Assembly: GCF_900113015.1 (NCBI RefSeq)
Contig: NZ_FONV01000034.1
Location: forward strand, 1 to 54,130
Direction of reading: 5' to 3'
Source: Actinoplanes philippinensis
Lineage (GTDB): Bacteria; Actinomycetota; Actinomycetes; Mycobacteriales; Micromonosporaceae
DNA: 54,130 bases
Shown here: in pieces, positions 1 to 7,958 of the stretch
Layout: each line of letters opens with the position of its first letter
Numbering within the stretch: the stretch's first letter is position 1
The notes under the pieces: generated by a model
The model's database searches: none
Told to the model about the DNA's origin: nothing
What the model saw: only the letters and a program-made list of their open reading frames with translations
Translations under genes and position numbers: made by a program

Positions 1-69
1 GCCGCGATCTGGCACAACCGCGCCACCGGCCAGCCCTTGACCAGGTCCTTGATCGCCTACGACCACTGA
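1..69 (+). pseudogene. 3' end of an IS5-type transposase (cut by window edge)
   Basis: The first 23 codons are open from the window edge and end in TGA at 67-69. The encoded tail contains AIWHNRATGQPLTRSLIAY, which resembles the C-terminus of DDE transposases of the IS5 group common in Streptomyces and Actinoplanes. Only the last codons are present, so whether the element is intact cannot be judged. A possible element end (CTGAGTTAGGAC) follows at about 71-82, some 10 bp before the stop codon of the LuxR-type regulator on the other strand. The family call is from memory of IS5 C-termini. Confidence 0.6.
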
Positions 70-90
70 CCTGAGTTAGGACTTACTCGT

Positions 91-2838
91 CTAGTCGGGC
101 AACACGTCGCGCAGCTGGCGCCGGGAGCTGACGCCGAGTTTCCGGAACACCTTCCGGAGGTGGTAGTCGACCGTGTTCGCGCTGAGGAACAGCTGGGCCG
201 CGATCTCCGCGTTCGTCTCGCCGGTGCGGGCCAGGATCGCGACGGCGGCCTCCTGCGGGGTGAGGATCGTCTGGCCGGCGCCCGGATCGGGAACCCGCGC
301 GCTCTCGCCGAGCCCGAGGGCGGCCAGTTCCTGCATGGTGCGGTGGGTGAACGCGACCGCCCGGACCTCCTGGAACATGTCCAGCGCACTGGCGAGCTGG
401 GCACGGGCGTCCCGGCGCCGCCGCCGTCGGCGCAGCCACTCGCCGTAGATCAGGTGAGCCCGCGCCAGGTCGCCGTGGGCCGGGGTGCCGGCCAGCCTTT
501 CGATCGCGTCGCGGTAGTGGGTCTCGGCGTGGCCGGGCTCGGCCAGCAGCGCCCGCGACCGGTCCAGGAGGCCGAGGGCCCGGGCGGTGCCGGCGGCGGT
601 GGCGGCGAGTTCGAGGTCGGCGCGGGCGCGTTCGGCGGTGTGCAGGTCGCCGGCCCGGAGCGCGGCCTCGACCAGATCGGGCAGCGCCCAGGCGTAACGG
701 CGCGGGCGGCCGAGATCGACGAGACCGAGCAGAAGCTCCCGGGCCGCGGGATAGCCGGCACTGCCGATCTCGAGGACCGCCATGGCGAGGCGGGTGGTCC
801 CGTGCATGCCGCCGAGGTGCAGCATCTCGAAGACCTGCAGGGCGTGGGGGAGCGTCTCCCGGATCCCGTCGGGGGCACGCCAGGTGACCAGCTCGGGGTG
901 CCGCCACACCTGCTCCTGCTCGACGGTGATGCCGAACGAGCGGCGGAGGCGTTGTCCGGCGGCGTCGTGCCGGTCCGCGTGGTTGAGACGGCCCAGCGCG
1001 GCGTCGGTCATCGTGCCGACGAAGTGTACGAGGTCCAGTGTGTGCAGAGCGCCCGCCCGGCGGGCGGCGGCTTCGGCCCGGTCGAGAAGGAGCAGTTTGG
1101 TGTCGTCGTCCCACAGCATGTTGCAGTAGTTGATGGCGACCACGAAACGTCTGATCAGCGTCTCGTCCGGGAGCCCCGGGTCGGTGATCGCGGCGACCGC
1201 CCGGCGCAGCGCGGGCGCCCCGGCCTCATACCCGTCCCGGATGAAGGTGGCGTAGGCGGACAGCAGCCGTCCGTCCAGGCCGTCCGGATCGGTCTCGGCC
1301 AGCCGGGCGGCCTCGGCGGCCACCGGCTCGTCGCCCGTCCCGGAGAGATGTTCCGCTCCGATGTGATGATCGATCGCCTGGACCACGGCGCGACGAGCCC
1401 GGTCGTGGTCGGTCCCGAAGGCGGCCGCGGCCTCCAGGCACATCGCCGGCGCGTCGCGCAGCCCGGTGGGCGAGCCGGTGTTGACCGCGGCGAGCGCCCG
1501 GGTCAGCAGGGCGGATCCGCGAACCGGCCCGGACAGGTGATCGGCGTCCACGCTGTCCAGCAGAACCAGCGCGCGTGCGTAGGCGCCGGCCGTCATCGCG
1601 GCGGCGGCGGCCTCGACCCGGCGGGCGGCCCGGTCGCCGGCGCGGGGGCTCAGCTCGGCGGCCCGGTTGAGGAACGTCGCCCGGGCGGTGTATCCACCCC
1701 GGGCTCCGGCGCGGGCGGCGCTGCGTTCCAGCGCGGCGGCCACCTCCTCGTCCGGTTCGGCCGCTGCGGCGGCCTGGTGCCACGCCCGGCGGTCGGCCTC
1801 GGTGTCGTCGATGACGGCCTCGGCCAGCGCGGCGTGCACGGTCCGCCGTTCGGCGGGTGGCGCGTCTCCGTAGATCGCCGATCGCACCAGGGGATGCCGG
1901 AACTCCACCGGTGGGGAGCCGGTGACCAGCCGGTCCGCCTCGGCCGGCGCGGCGTCCCGCGGGGCCACGGCGAGCAGGCGTGCGGCGGCCAGGACGTGAT
2001 CGGCGTCGGCGCCCGCTCCGGCGGCCGCGATCAGCAGCCAGGTCCGGGTGGCGGCGGGATAGGTGCGCGCCCGGGCGGCGTAGTGGGCTTCCAGACGGCT
2101 GCCGATCGGCACCGGCTCGGGCAGGGCGGTGGCGCCGCGCCACTGGTCGGCGGTCAGTTCGAGGCCCAGATCCGTGAGGGCCAGCGGGTTGCCGCCGGAC
2201 TCCTCGGCCACCCGTTCGGCCAGGGCCAGGTCGAGATCGGTGGTGACGATGTCGGAGAGCAGTGCGAGCGCGGCGTCCGGAGCGAGGCCGCCGACCGCCA
2301 GGACCGGCACGCCGGCCAGCAGACCGGAGTCGTCACCGGTCACCCGCTCGCCGAAGAGCATCACGACGCCTTCGGCGTGCAGGCGGCGGGCGACGAAGGC
2401 CAGCGCGAGCGCCGACTCACGGTCGAGCCACTGCACGTCGTCGATGACACAGAGGCGGGGTGCGGCCGCCAGGAGGCTCAACGCGGCAAGGCTGACCAGA
2501 TAGAGGTCGGGTGGTGGGCCGTCGGCGAGGCCGCAGGCGACCTCGAGGGCGGCGCGTTGGCCGGCCGGGAGCGGCCCGCGTCCGGGCAGGAGCGGGACGA
2601 GCAACCGGTGCAGCCCGGCGAACGGGAACCCGGCCTCGTCCTCGACACCACTGATGGCCAGGGAGGTGGGGGCGGTGCTCCGGGCGTACCGAAGCAATGC
2701 GGTCTTGCCGACGCCCGCCTCGCCGCGCAGGACCAACGCCGCGCTGCGCCCGGATCGCGCCTCGGTGATGAGGTGGTCCAGGGTGGCGCACTCGATGTCG
2801 CGCCCGAAGAGCCGATCGCCCTGCCCGAATAGCCGCAC
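91..2838 (-). CDS. LuxR-family (LAL-type) ATP-binding transcriptional regulator
   Basis: A 915-residue regulator of the LAL class: an N-terminal AAA/STAND-type ATPase, a long helical TPR-like middle and a C-terminal LuxR DNA-binding domain. The Walker A motif GEAGVGKT is at residues 39-46 and the Walker B segment LCVIDDVQWLD at about 129-139. The C-terminal 60 residues form the LuxR helix-turn-helix (LTPQEAAVAILARTGETNAE, then ANTVDYHLRKVFRKLGV). Start is GTG at 2838. LAL proteins are usually pathway-specific activators, often of secondary metabolism or sugar use, but no obvious target cluster adjoins it. The neighbours are an IS fragment downstream and ndgR upstream, so the target is unknown. 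Length is typical for the class. Confidence 0.9.
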   Translation of the reverse strand: MRLFGQGDRLFGRDIECATLDHLITEARSGRSAALVLRGEAGVGKTALLRYARSTAPTSLAISGVEDEAGFPFAGLHRLLVPLLPGRGPLPAGQRAALEVACGLADGPPPDLYLVSLAALSLLAAAPRLCVIDDVQWLDRESALALAFVARRLHAEGVVMLFGERVTGDDSGLLAGVPVLAVGGLAPDAALALLSDIVTTDLDLALAERVAEESGGNPLALTDLGLELTADQWRGATALPEPVPIGSRLEAHYAARARTYPAATRTWLLIAAAGAGADADHVLAAARLLAVAPRDAAPAEADRLVTGSPPVEFRHPLVRSAIYGDAPPAERRTVHAALAEAVIDDTEADRRAWHQAAAAAEPDEEVAAALERSAARAGARGGYTARATFLNRAAELSPRAGDRAARRVEAAAAAMTAGAYARALVLLDSVDADHLSGPVRGSALLTRALAAVNTGSPTGLRDAPAMCLEAAAAFGTDHDRARRAVVQAIDHHIGAEHLSGTGDEPVAAEAARLAETDPDGLDGRLLSAYATFIRDGYEAGAPALRRAVAAITDPGLPDETLIRRFVVAINYCNMLWDDDTKLLLLDRAEAAARRAGALHTLDLVHFVGTMTDAALGRLNHADRHDAAGQRLRRSFGITVEQEQVWRHPELVTWRAPDGIRETLPHALQVFEMLHLGGMHGTTRLAMAVLEIGSAGYPAARELLLGLVDLGRPRRYAWALPDLVEAALRAGDLHTAERARADLELAATAAGTARALGLLDRSRALLAEPGHAETHYRDAIERLAGTPAHGDLARAHLIYGEWLRRRRRRRDARAQLASALDMFQEVRAVAFTHRTMQELAALGLGESARVPDPGAGQTILTPQEAAVAILARTGETNAEIAAQLFLSANTVDYHLRKVFRKLGVSSRRQLRDVLPD

Positions 2839-2919
2839 GCCGGCAGCCTATCGAGCGATACGGATGCGGGGCCGCCCAGCGCGAAGCGGGACGGCCCAGC
2901 CGAAAAGGGGGTAAGGAGG

Positions 2920-3606
2920 TCAGAGGCCGGAGAGGCGCTGGCCGGCGCGGACGACGGCCATCGCGTGCCGCTCGCCGGGGCGGCGGCCGAGGCGCTCGAT
3001 CGGACCGCTTATCGAGATGGACGCGATGACCCGGCCGGTGCGGTCACGGATCGGCGCGGAGACGCTAGCCACACCCGGCTCGCGCTCGGCGACGCTCTGC
3101 GCCCAGCCGCGGCGGCGGACCTCGGCCAGGGTCCGGCCGGTGAACTTGCAGCGGGGCAGGAGCGGCATCACAGCCTCCGGCGGCTCCCACGCGAGCAGGA
3201 TCTGCGCGGCCGACCCGGCCACCATCGGCAGCACCGAGCCGACCGGCACGGTGTCGCGAAGGCCACTCGCGCGCTCGGCCGCGGCGACGCAGATCCGCTC
3301 ATCGGCACGGCGCAGGTAAAGCTGAGCGCTCTCACCCGTGGCGTCCCGGAGTGCGGACAGCAGGGGCTCGGCGGCGGTCAGCAGAACGTCCGGCGCGGCA
3401 TTGGCCAACTCGCCCAATCGGGGGCCCGGACGCCATCTTCCTTGAGTGTCGCGCACCAGCATCCGATGGATCTCCAAGGCCTGGGCCAGGCGATGTGCGG
3501 TCGCCCGTGGCAACTTGGTGCGCTCGACCAACTCGGCAAGGCTGGCGCCGTCGACACATGCGGCGAGGATGACAACCGCCTTGTCGAGAACGCCTACACC
3601 GCTCAT
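2920..3606 (-). CDS. ndgR: IclR-family regulator of leucine/amino-acid metabolism (NdgR)
   Basis: An IclR-family repressor/activator of about 228 residues with an N-terminal winged helix (about 5-60, including LAELVERTKLPRATAHRLAQ) and a C-terminal effector-binding domain. It is transcribed divergently from leuCD, the arrangement known for NdgR of Streptomyces and Corynebacterium, which controls leucine and other amino-acid genes. I chose ATG 3606 because the family typically begins MSGVGVLDKA. An in-frame ATG at 3630 would add eight residues, has a GGA upstream and cannot be excluded. The intergenic region is only about 50 bp, so the two genes probably share an operator. Confidence 0.88.
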   Translation of the reverse strand: MSGVGVLDKAVVILAACVDGASLAELVERTKLPRATAHRLAQALEIHRMLVRDTQGRWRPGPRLGELANAAPDVLLTAAEPLLSALRDATGESAQLYLRRADERICVAAAERASGLRDTVPVGSVLPMVAGSAAQILLAWEPPEAVMPLLPRCKFTGRTLAEVRRRGWAQSVAEREPGVASVSAPIRDRTGRVIASISISGPIERLGRRPGERHAMAVVRAGQRLSGL

Positions 3607-3630
3607 ACTGTGTCCCACAAGCCGAAACAT

Positions 3631-3651
3631 ACATTCCAGAATTTAGGATGT
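3631..3651. promoter_or_regulatory. candidate operator between ndgR and leuC
   Basis: The interval between the divergent ndgR and leuC genes contains an imperfect dyad: ACATTCC, eight AT-rich bases, then GGATGT. It lies just before the leuC ATG (3656) and includes the leuC ribosome-binding AGGA (3644-3647). A regulator bound here would block leuC directly. NdgR/LeuR autoregulation and leuCD control from this interval are known in other actinobacteria; assigning this exact dyad is inference. Confidence 0.35.
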
Positions 3652-3655
3652 CCAG

Positions 3656-5110
3656 ATGGTGGGAGTCACTCCCCAGAGCGGGAAACCCAGGACCCTGGCC
3701 GAGAAGGTCTGGGATGACCACGTGGTGCGCACGGCCGAGGGTGAGCCCGACCTGCTCTTCATCGACCTGCATCTCCTGCACGAGGTCACCAGCCCGCAGG
3801 CGTTCGACGGTCTGCGGATGGCCGGCCGGCCGGTCCGCCGCACCGACCTCACGCTCGCGACGGAGGACCACAACACGCCGACCGGCTATGCCGACCCGGC
3901 GTTCAACACCAAGCGCGGCGAGCTGTTCACCATCGCCGACACGACCTCGCGGACGCAGATCGAGACCCTGCGCAAGAACTGCGCCGAGTTCGGTGTGGAG
4001 ATCCGGCCGCTGGGCGACGTGAACCAGGGCATCGTGCACGTGATCGGCCCGCAGCTGGGTCTCACCCAGCCCGGCATGACGATCGTCTGCGGCGACTCGC
4101 ACACCGCGACCCACGGCGCGTTCGGCGCGCTGGCCTTCGGCATCGGCACCAGCGAGGTCGAGCACGTGCTCGCCACCCAGACGCTGCCGCAGTCCAAGCC
4201 GAAGACGATGGCCGTCACGGTCGTCGGCGAGCTCGGCCCCGGCGTCAGCGCGAAGGATCTGATCCTCGCCCTGATCACGCAGACCGGCACCGGCGGCGGC
4301 AACGGCCACATCGTGGAGTACCGCGGCGAGGCCATCCGCAAGCTCTCCATGGAGGGCCGGATGACGATCTGCAACATGTCGATCGAGTGGGGCGCCAAGG
4401 CCGGCATGATCGCGCCGGACGAGACCACGTTCGACTACCTCAAGGGCCGCGAGCACGCCCCCCAGGGGGAGCAGTGGGACGCCGCGGTGGCGTACTGGAA
4501 GACCCTCGCCACCGATGCGGACGCCGAGTACGACACCGAGATCATCCTGGACGCCTCGCAGATCAGCCCGTTCATCACCTGGGGCACCAACCCGGGTCAG
4601 GGCGCCGCGCTCAACAGCGTGGTCCCGGCGCCGGAGGACTTCCTGGACGAGGTGGAGCGCGGCGCCGCCGAGCGCGCCCTGGCGTACATGGACCTCACCC
4701 CCGGCACCCCGTTCCGCGAGGTCCCGGTCGACGTGGTCTTCGTCGGCTCCTGCACCAACGGCCGGCTGGAGGACCTGCGGGCCGCCGCCGACGTGATCCG
4801 GGGCCGCAAGGTGGCCGACGGCGTCCGCATGATGATCGTGCCCGGCTCCTACCAGGTGCGCGAGCAGGCCGAGGCCGAGGGCCTGGACAAGGTGTTCACC
4901 GAGGCCGGCGCCGAGTGGCGGTTCGCCGGCTGCTCGATGTGCCTCGGCATGAACCCCGACACGCTCAGCCCCGGCCAGCGTGCCGCGTCCACCTCCAACC
5001 GCAACTTCGAGGGCCGGCAGGGCAAGGGCGGGCGCACCCACCTGGTCTCGCCGCAGGTCGCCGCCGCCACCGCCGTGGTCGGCAAGCTGGCCGCCCCCGC
5101 CGACCTCTGA
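3656..5110 (+). CDS. leuC: 3-isopropylmalate dehydratase large subunit
   Basis: Large subunit of isopropylmalate isomerase, converting 2- to 3-isopropylmalate in leucine biosynthesis, in a complex with LeuD. The 484-residue protein is full length for the aconitase-like family. The three [4Fe-4S] ligands are visible as Cys366 (VGSCTNGR) and Cys426/Cys429 (CSMCLGM). The substrate-loop motif CGDSHTATHGAFGALAFGIG is also present. Start is ATG 3656 with AGGA eight bases upstream. LeuD follows after 18 bp, forming the usual leuCD operon opposite ndgR. Confidence 0.98.
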   Translation: MVGVTPQSGKPRTLAEKVWDDHVVRTAEGEPDLLFIDLHLLHEVTSPQAFDGLRMAGRPVRRTDLTLATEDHNTPTGYADPAFNTKRGELFTIADTTSRTQIETLRKNCAEFGVEIRPLGDVNQGIVHVIGPQLGLTQPGMTIVCGDSHTATHGAFGALAFGIGTSEVEHVLATQTLPQSKPKTMAVTVVGELGPGVSAKDLILALITQTGTGGGNGHIVEYRGEAIRKLSMEGRMTICNMSIEWGAKAGMIAPDETTFDYLKGREHAPQGEQWDAAVAYWKTLATDADAEYDTEIILDASQISPFITWGTNPGQGAALNSVVPAPEDFLDEVERGAAERALAYMDLTPGTPFREVPVDVVFVGSCTNGRLEDLRAAADVIRGRKVADGVRMMIVPGSYQVREQAEAEGLDKVFTEAGAEWRFAGCSMCLGMNPDTLSPGQRAASTSNRNFEGRQGKGGRTHLVSPQVAAATAVVGKLAAPADL

Positions 5111-5128
5111 TTCCGCCGGAGAGAAGAC

Positions 5129-5719
5129 ATGGACAAGTTCGTCACCCACAGCGGCAAGGTCATGCCGCTGCGCCGTTCCGACGTGGACACGGACCAGATC
5201 ATCCCGGCGGTCTACCTGAAGCGGGTCACCCGGACCGGCTTCGAGGACGGCCTCTTCAGCGCCTGGCGTGAGGACCCGGACTTCGTGCTGAACCGGGCAC
5301 GGCACGCGGGCGCCACCATCCTCGTCGCCGGCCCCAACTTCGGCACCGGATCGTCCCGCCAGCACGCCGTCTGGGCGCTGCGCGACTGGGGCTTCAAGGC
5401 GGTTGTCGCCTCCCGCTTCGGCGACATCTTCCGGGGCAACGCCCTCAAGGAGGGCCTGCTGCCGATCCAGCTGGATCAGAAGGTCATCGAGAGCCTCTGG
5501 GACCTGGCCGACGCCGAGCCGGAGAAGGAGATCACCGTCGACCTGGACGGCCGCGTGGTCCGGGTCGACGATGCCGCCTACGGTTTCCCCATTGACGACT
5601 TCAGCCGCTGGCGTCTCATGGAGGGCCTCGACGACATCGGACTGACACTGCGCCACGAGGACGCGATTACCGCGTACGAGAACGGTCGCCCCGCTTTCAA
5701 GCCGGTCGTCGTCCTTTAG
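5129..5719 (+). CDS. leuD: 3-isopropylmalate dehydratase small subunit
   Basis: Small swivel-domain subunit of isopropylmalate isomerase, partner of LeuC. The 196-residue protein has family hallmarks: VDTDQIIPAVYLKRV near the N-terminus and GPNFGTGSSRQHAVWAL around residues 70-86, the loop that completes the active site. ATG 5129 is preceded by GGAGAG. The gene is the last of the leuCD operon, and a strong hairpin follows 16 bp after the stop. Confidence 0.98.
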   Translation: MDKFVTHSGKVMPLRRSDVDTDQIIPAVYLKRVTRTGFEDGLFSAWREDPDFVLNRARHAGATILVAGPNFGTGSSRQHAVWALRDWGFKAVVASRFGDIFRGNALKEGLLPIQLDQKVIESLWDLADAEPEKEITVDLDGRVVRVDDAAYGFPIDDFSRWRLMEGLDDIGLTLRHEDAITAYENGRPAFKPVVVL

Positions 5720-5735
5720 CTCCAGCACCGTTTCC

Positions 5736-5762
5736 GCCCCTGCCGGGTCACCCGGCAGGGGC
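5736..5762 (+). terminator. hairpin terminator after leuD
   Basis: A perfect 12-bp GC-rich stem (GCCCCTGCCGGG at 5736-5747 with its complement at 5751-5762) closes on a TCA loop 16 bp after leuD. There is no long T-tract, as is common in high-GC actinomycetes. Confidence 0.75.
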
Positions 5763-5879
5763 GAATTCGTTGGGACACAACGGTTTTTTCCCCTGAATGT
5801 TTCTGTAACCAGGTCACAGGGCATACCGTGCGCGCAGAATGGCCCGTGACGGGCCAGTTCTCACGTCCGGGAGGAAACC

Positions 5880-6593
5880 GTGAACAAGGCCGAGCTCATC
5901 GAGGCGCTCGCAGTCAAGCTGGGCGACAAGAAGACCGCGACCCTGGCGCTCGACGCGTTCATCAGTGAAGTGCAGAACGCTGTCGCCAAGGGCGACCGGG
6001 TGGCACTCACCGGATTCGGTTCCTGGGAGAAGCGGGTCCGTAATCCGCGGGTCGCGCGTAATCCGCGAACCGGCGAACCGGTCAAGGTGAAGAAGACGTC
6101 GGTCCCCGTCTTCAAGGTCGGCAACACATTCCGCGAGCTGGTGGCGAGCGGAAAGCCGGCCAAGGCGGCGGCCGTGAAGAAGACCACCGCGACCAAGGCG
6201 GCCCCCGCTGCCAAGACCGCGGCGGCCACGAAGACGGCGACGGCGGCCAAGAAGACCACCGCTACCAAGGCGACGGCGGCCAAGACAACGACCGCCGCCG
6301 CGAAGAAGACGACGGCCAAGGCCACGCCGGCGAAGACGACGGCTGCCACCACGGCGAAGAAGACCACGGCGGCCAAGACCACGGCGGCCAAGACCACGCC
6401 GGCCAAGACCGCGGCGGCCAAGACGGCGCCCGCGACCAAGGCGACCAAGACCGCCCCGGCGACGAAGGCGACCAAGGCGGCCAAGGCCACCAAGACGGCG
6501 AAGGCGGCGCCCGCGGCCAAGAAGACCGCGCGCAAGACGGCCACCCCGGCGGCCGCGCCGGCCCGTGCGGCGTCACCCCGCCGCAGCCGCTGA
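5880..6593 (+). CDS. hup: HU-family nucleoid protein with Lys/Ala/Thr-rich tail
   Basis: Histone-like DNA-binding protein. Residues 1 to about 92 are a canonical HU fold, with NKAELIEALA at the start and the DNA-binding arm PRVARNPRTGEPVKVKKT. Residues about 95-237 are a low-complexity tail of AAKT/AKKT repeats resembling eukaryotic linker histone and the tails of mycobacterial HupB and Streptomyces HupS. The tail should be disordered and strongly basic and may compact DNA. The GTG start at 5880 has GGGAGGAAACC just upstream. A possible promoter is TTTCTG at 5800 with TACCGT at 5824. A T-tailed terminator follows. Confidence 0.95.
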   Translation: MNKAELIEALAVKLGDKKTATLALDAFISEVQNAVAKGDRVALTGFGSWEKRVRNPRVARNPRTGEPVKVKKTSVPVFKVGNTFRELVASGKPAKAAAVKKTTATKAAPAAKTAAATKTATAAKKTTATKATAAKTTTAAAKKTTAKATPAKTTAATTAKKTTAAKTTAAKTTPAKTAAAKTAPATKATKTAPATKATKAAKATKTAKAAPAAKKTARKTATPAAAPARAASPRRSR

Positions 6594-6607
6594 CCCCGCA
6601 CATCGCG

Positions 6608-6638
6608 AAGGCGTCCACCCGTACGGTGGACGCCTTTT
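6608..6638 (+). terminator. rho-independent terminator after hup
   Basis: A perfect 12-bp stem (AAGGCGTCCACC at 6608-6619 with GGTGGACGCCTT at 6625-6636) with a five-base loop ends in a run of T, 14 bp after the hup stop codon. Confidence 0.85.
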
Positions 6639-6683
6639 CGGTGTTCCGGCGCGGCCCCGCCCGGCCGTCCTACCGTCCGCATC

Positions 6684-7145
6684 ATGCAGCGAGGATCGAG
6701 ACCACGGGGCCTGACCAGCCGGGCCGGCATCGCCGCGGTGCTGTTCGCGACCGCGGTCCTGCCCGGGTGGACACTCGGCGACCTGGCCGAGGACGGCACC
6801 GGATGGCCGGTCCTGGACTGGCTGATCACCTGCGGCTGGTCGGGCCTCGCGGTGACGGTGGGCGCGCCGTACGGCTCCTACCGGCGCGTGGACGGGCTGG
6901 CCGGGGCGGTGCCGCTCTACGGCTGGTATCTGGCCGCGGTCCTCAGCTGGCGGCTGGCGCTGCTGCCGTACCGCGACTGGGAACCCCGCCGCGACGAGCT
7001 GTGGCAGGCCCGCTGGCTCACCGGCGACCTGGTCGGCCACTGGCGGGCCGACGCCCCCGCGCACCGCGCCGTCACAGCCGCGAAGCGCCCAGCAACGTCT
7101 CGCCGGACCAGGCCAGCAACCAGCCGTCGCCCTTCCGCGTCTTGA
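6684..7145 (+). CDS. small membrane protein, function unknown
   Basis: A 153-residue protein not assigned to a family. Residues about 13-30 (AGIAAVLFATAVLPGWTL), about 45-63 and about 75-95 are hydrophobic and suggest two or three membrane segments, followed by a basic Arg/Thr/Ser-rich tail. There is no Shine-Dalgarno sequence, but TACCGT at 6671-6676 sits seven bases before the ATG, which fits a leaderless transcript. The last 74 bases overlap the 3' end of the convergent mutT1 gene, so the C-terminal 25 residues are antisense to it and the true stop may matter less than the membrane core. Confidence 0.5.
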   Translation: MQRGSRPRGLTSRAGIAAVLFATAVLPGWTLGDLAEDGTGWPVLDWLITCGWSGLAVTVGAPYGSYRRVDGLAGAVPLYGWYLAAVLSWRLALLPYRDWEPRRDELWQARWLTGDLVGHWRADAPAHRAVTAAKRPATSRRTRPATSRRPSAS

Positions 7146-7947
7146 ACGGCCGGTGGTCGGTCTCCCCGTGCAGTGACGCCAGTAGATGCGGCATCAGCTT
7201 GCCCTGGCTGCACACCACCACCCGATCGAAGCCGCGCAGCTCGGCCAGCCGGGCCTCGGCGGCCGCCACCCGGGCCGGCAGACCGTCCGGACCGGACGGC
7301 TCGGCGAACGCCGCGTCCCGCACGATCGGCCGGTCGATCGCGGCGGCCAGCGGCTCCAGCGTCTGCGTGCACCGCAGCGGTGTCGCGGCCACCAGACGGC
7401 GCGGGCGCAACGCGGTGAGCAACGCGGCGATCCGGTCCGCCTGTTTCGCGCCGACCGGGTCGATCGGCCGCAGCTCGTCCCGCCCGGCCCACTTCTTGCG
7501 CTCCCCGGCCCGGGCGTGCCGGACCAGCGCGATCACCGCGGTGACCGGCGGCAGCGACGCGACTCCGGCGAGGACGGTCCGTTCATCGGGGTACGTCAGC
7601 CGCCCGGCCGCCTCCTCCAGAGGCAGCCACACCGTCTCGTCCACCTCGGCGGTGTCCCGTACCGGCCCGTCCGAGGCGGCCGCCATCAGCCAGTACGCCA
7701 CGTTCTTGGGCCGCCCGCCGGGCAGCACGTAGTCGACGTCCGGCAGCCGCAGCTGGGGAACCGCCGCCGCGCCGGTCTCCTCCTCGACCTCCCGCAGCGC
7801 CCCGGCCAGCGGCTCCTCACCGCCGGCCAGCTTGCCCTTGGGCAGGCTCCAGTCGTCGTAGCGCGGCCGGTGCACCAGGCACACCTCGACCCGGTCACCG
7901 GACCGGCGGCAGAGGACTCCGCCGGCCGCACGTTCCAACTCCGTCAT
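7072..7947 (-). CDS. mutT1: Nudix hydrolase fused to histidine phosphatase (MutT1-like)
   Basis: A 291-residue two-domain protein. Residues about 5-135 are a Nudix domain with the box GKLAGGEEPLAGALREVEEE, followed by TGAA. Residues about 140-290 are a histidine-phosphatase domain with the catalytic RHA triplet in VIALVRHARAGERKKW. This architecture is that of mycobacterial MutT1, which degrades 8-oxo-(d)GTP and diadenosine polyphosphates; the same specificity here is inferred. It lies 11 bp downstream of ppk1 on the same strand, as in M. tuberculosis. The RHG motif of typical phosphatases is RHA here, as in the MutT1 group. Confidence 0.9.
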   Translation of the reverse strand: MTELERAAGGVLCRRSGDRVEVCLVHRPRYDDWSLPKGKLAGGEEPLAGALREVEEETGAAAVPQLRLPDVDYVLPGGRPKNVAYWLMAAASDGPVRDTAEVDETVWLPLEEAAGRLTYPDERTVLAGVASLPPVTAVIALVRHARAGERKKWAGRDELRPIDPVGAKQADRIAALLTALRPRRLVAATPLRCTQTLEPLAAAIDRPIVRDAAFAEPSGPDGLPARVAAAEARLAELRGFDRVVVCSQGKLMPHLLASLHGETDHRPFKTRKGDGWLLAWSGETLLGASRL

Positions 7948-7958
7948 AGGCCCGTTTC

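Noticed and set aside
160..2832. 890-residue plus-strand frame opposite the LuxR regulator
   Set aside because: Repetitive Gly/Arg/Val composition with no domain. The minus strand has Walker and LuxR motifs.
3332..5824. 830-residue minus-strand frame opposite leuCD
   Set aside because: Shadow of leuC and leuD, with no domain and overlapping true genes throughout.
6150..6560. Mobile or tandem repeat in hup
   Set aside because: The AAKT-type repeats are the normal Lys/Ala tail of actinobacterial HU proteins.
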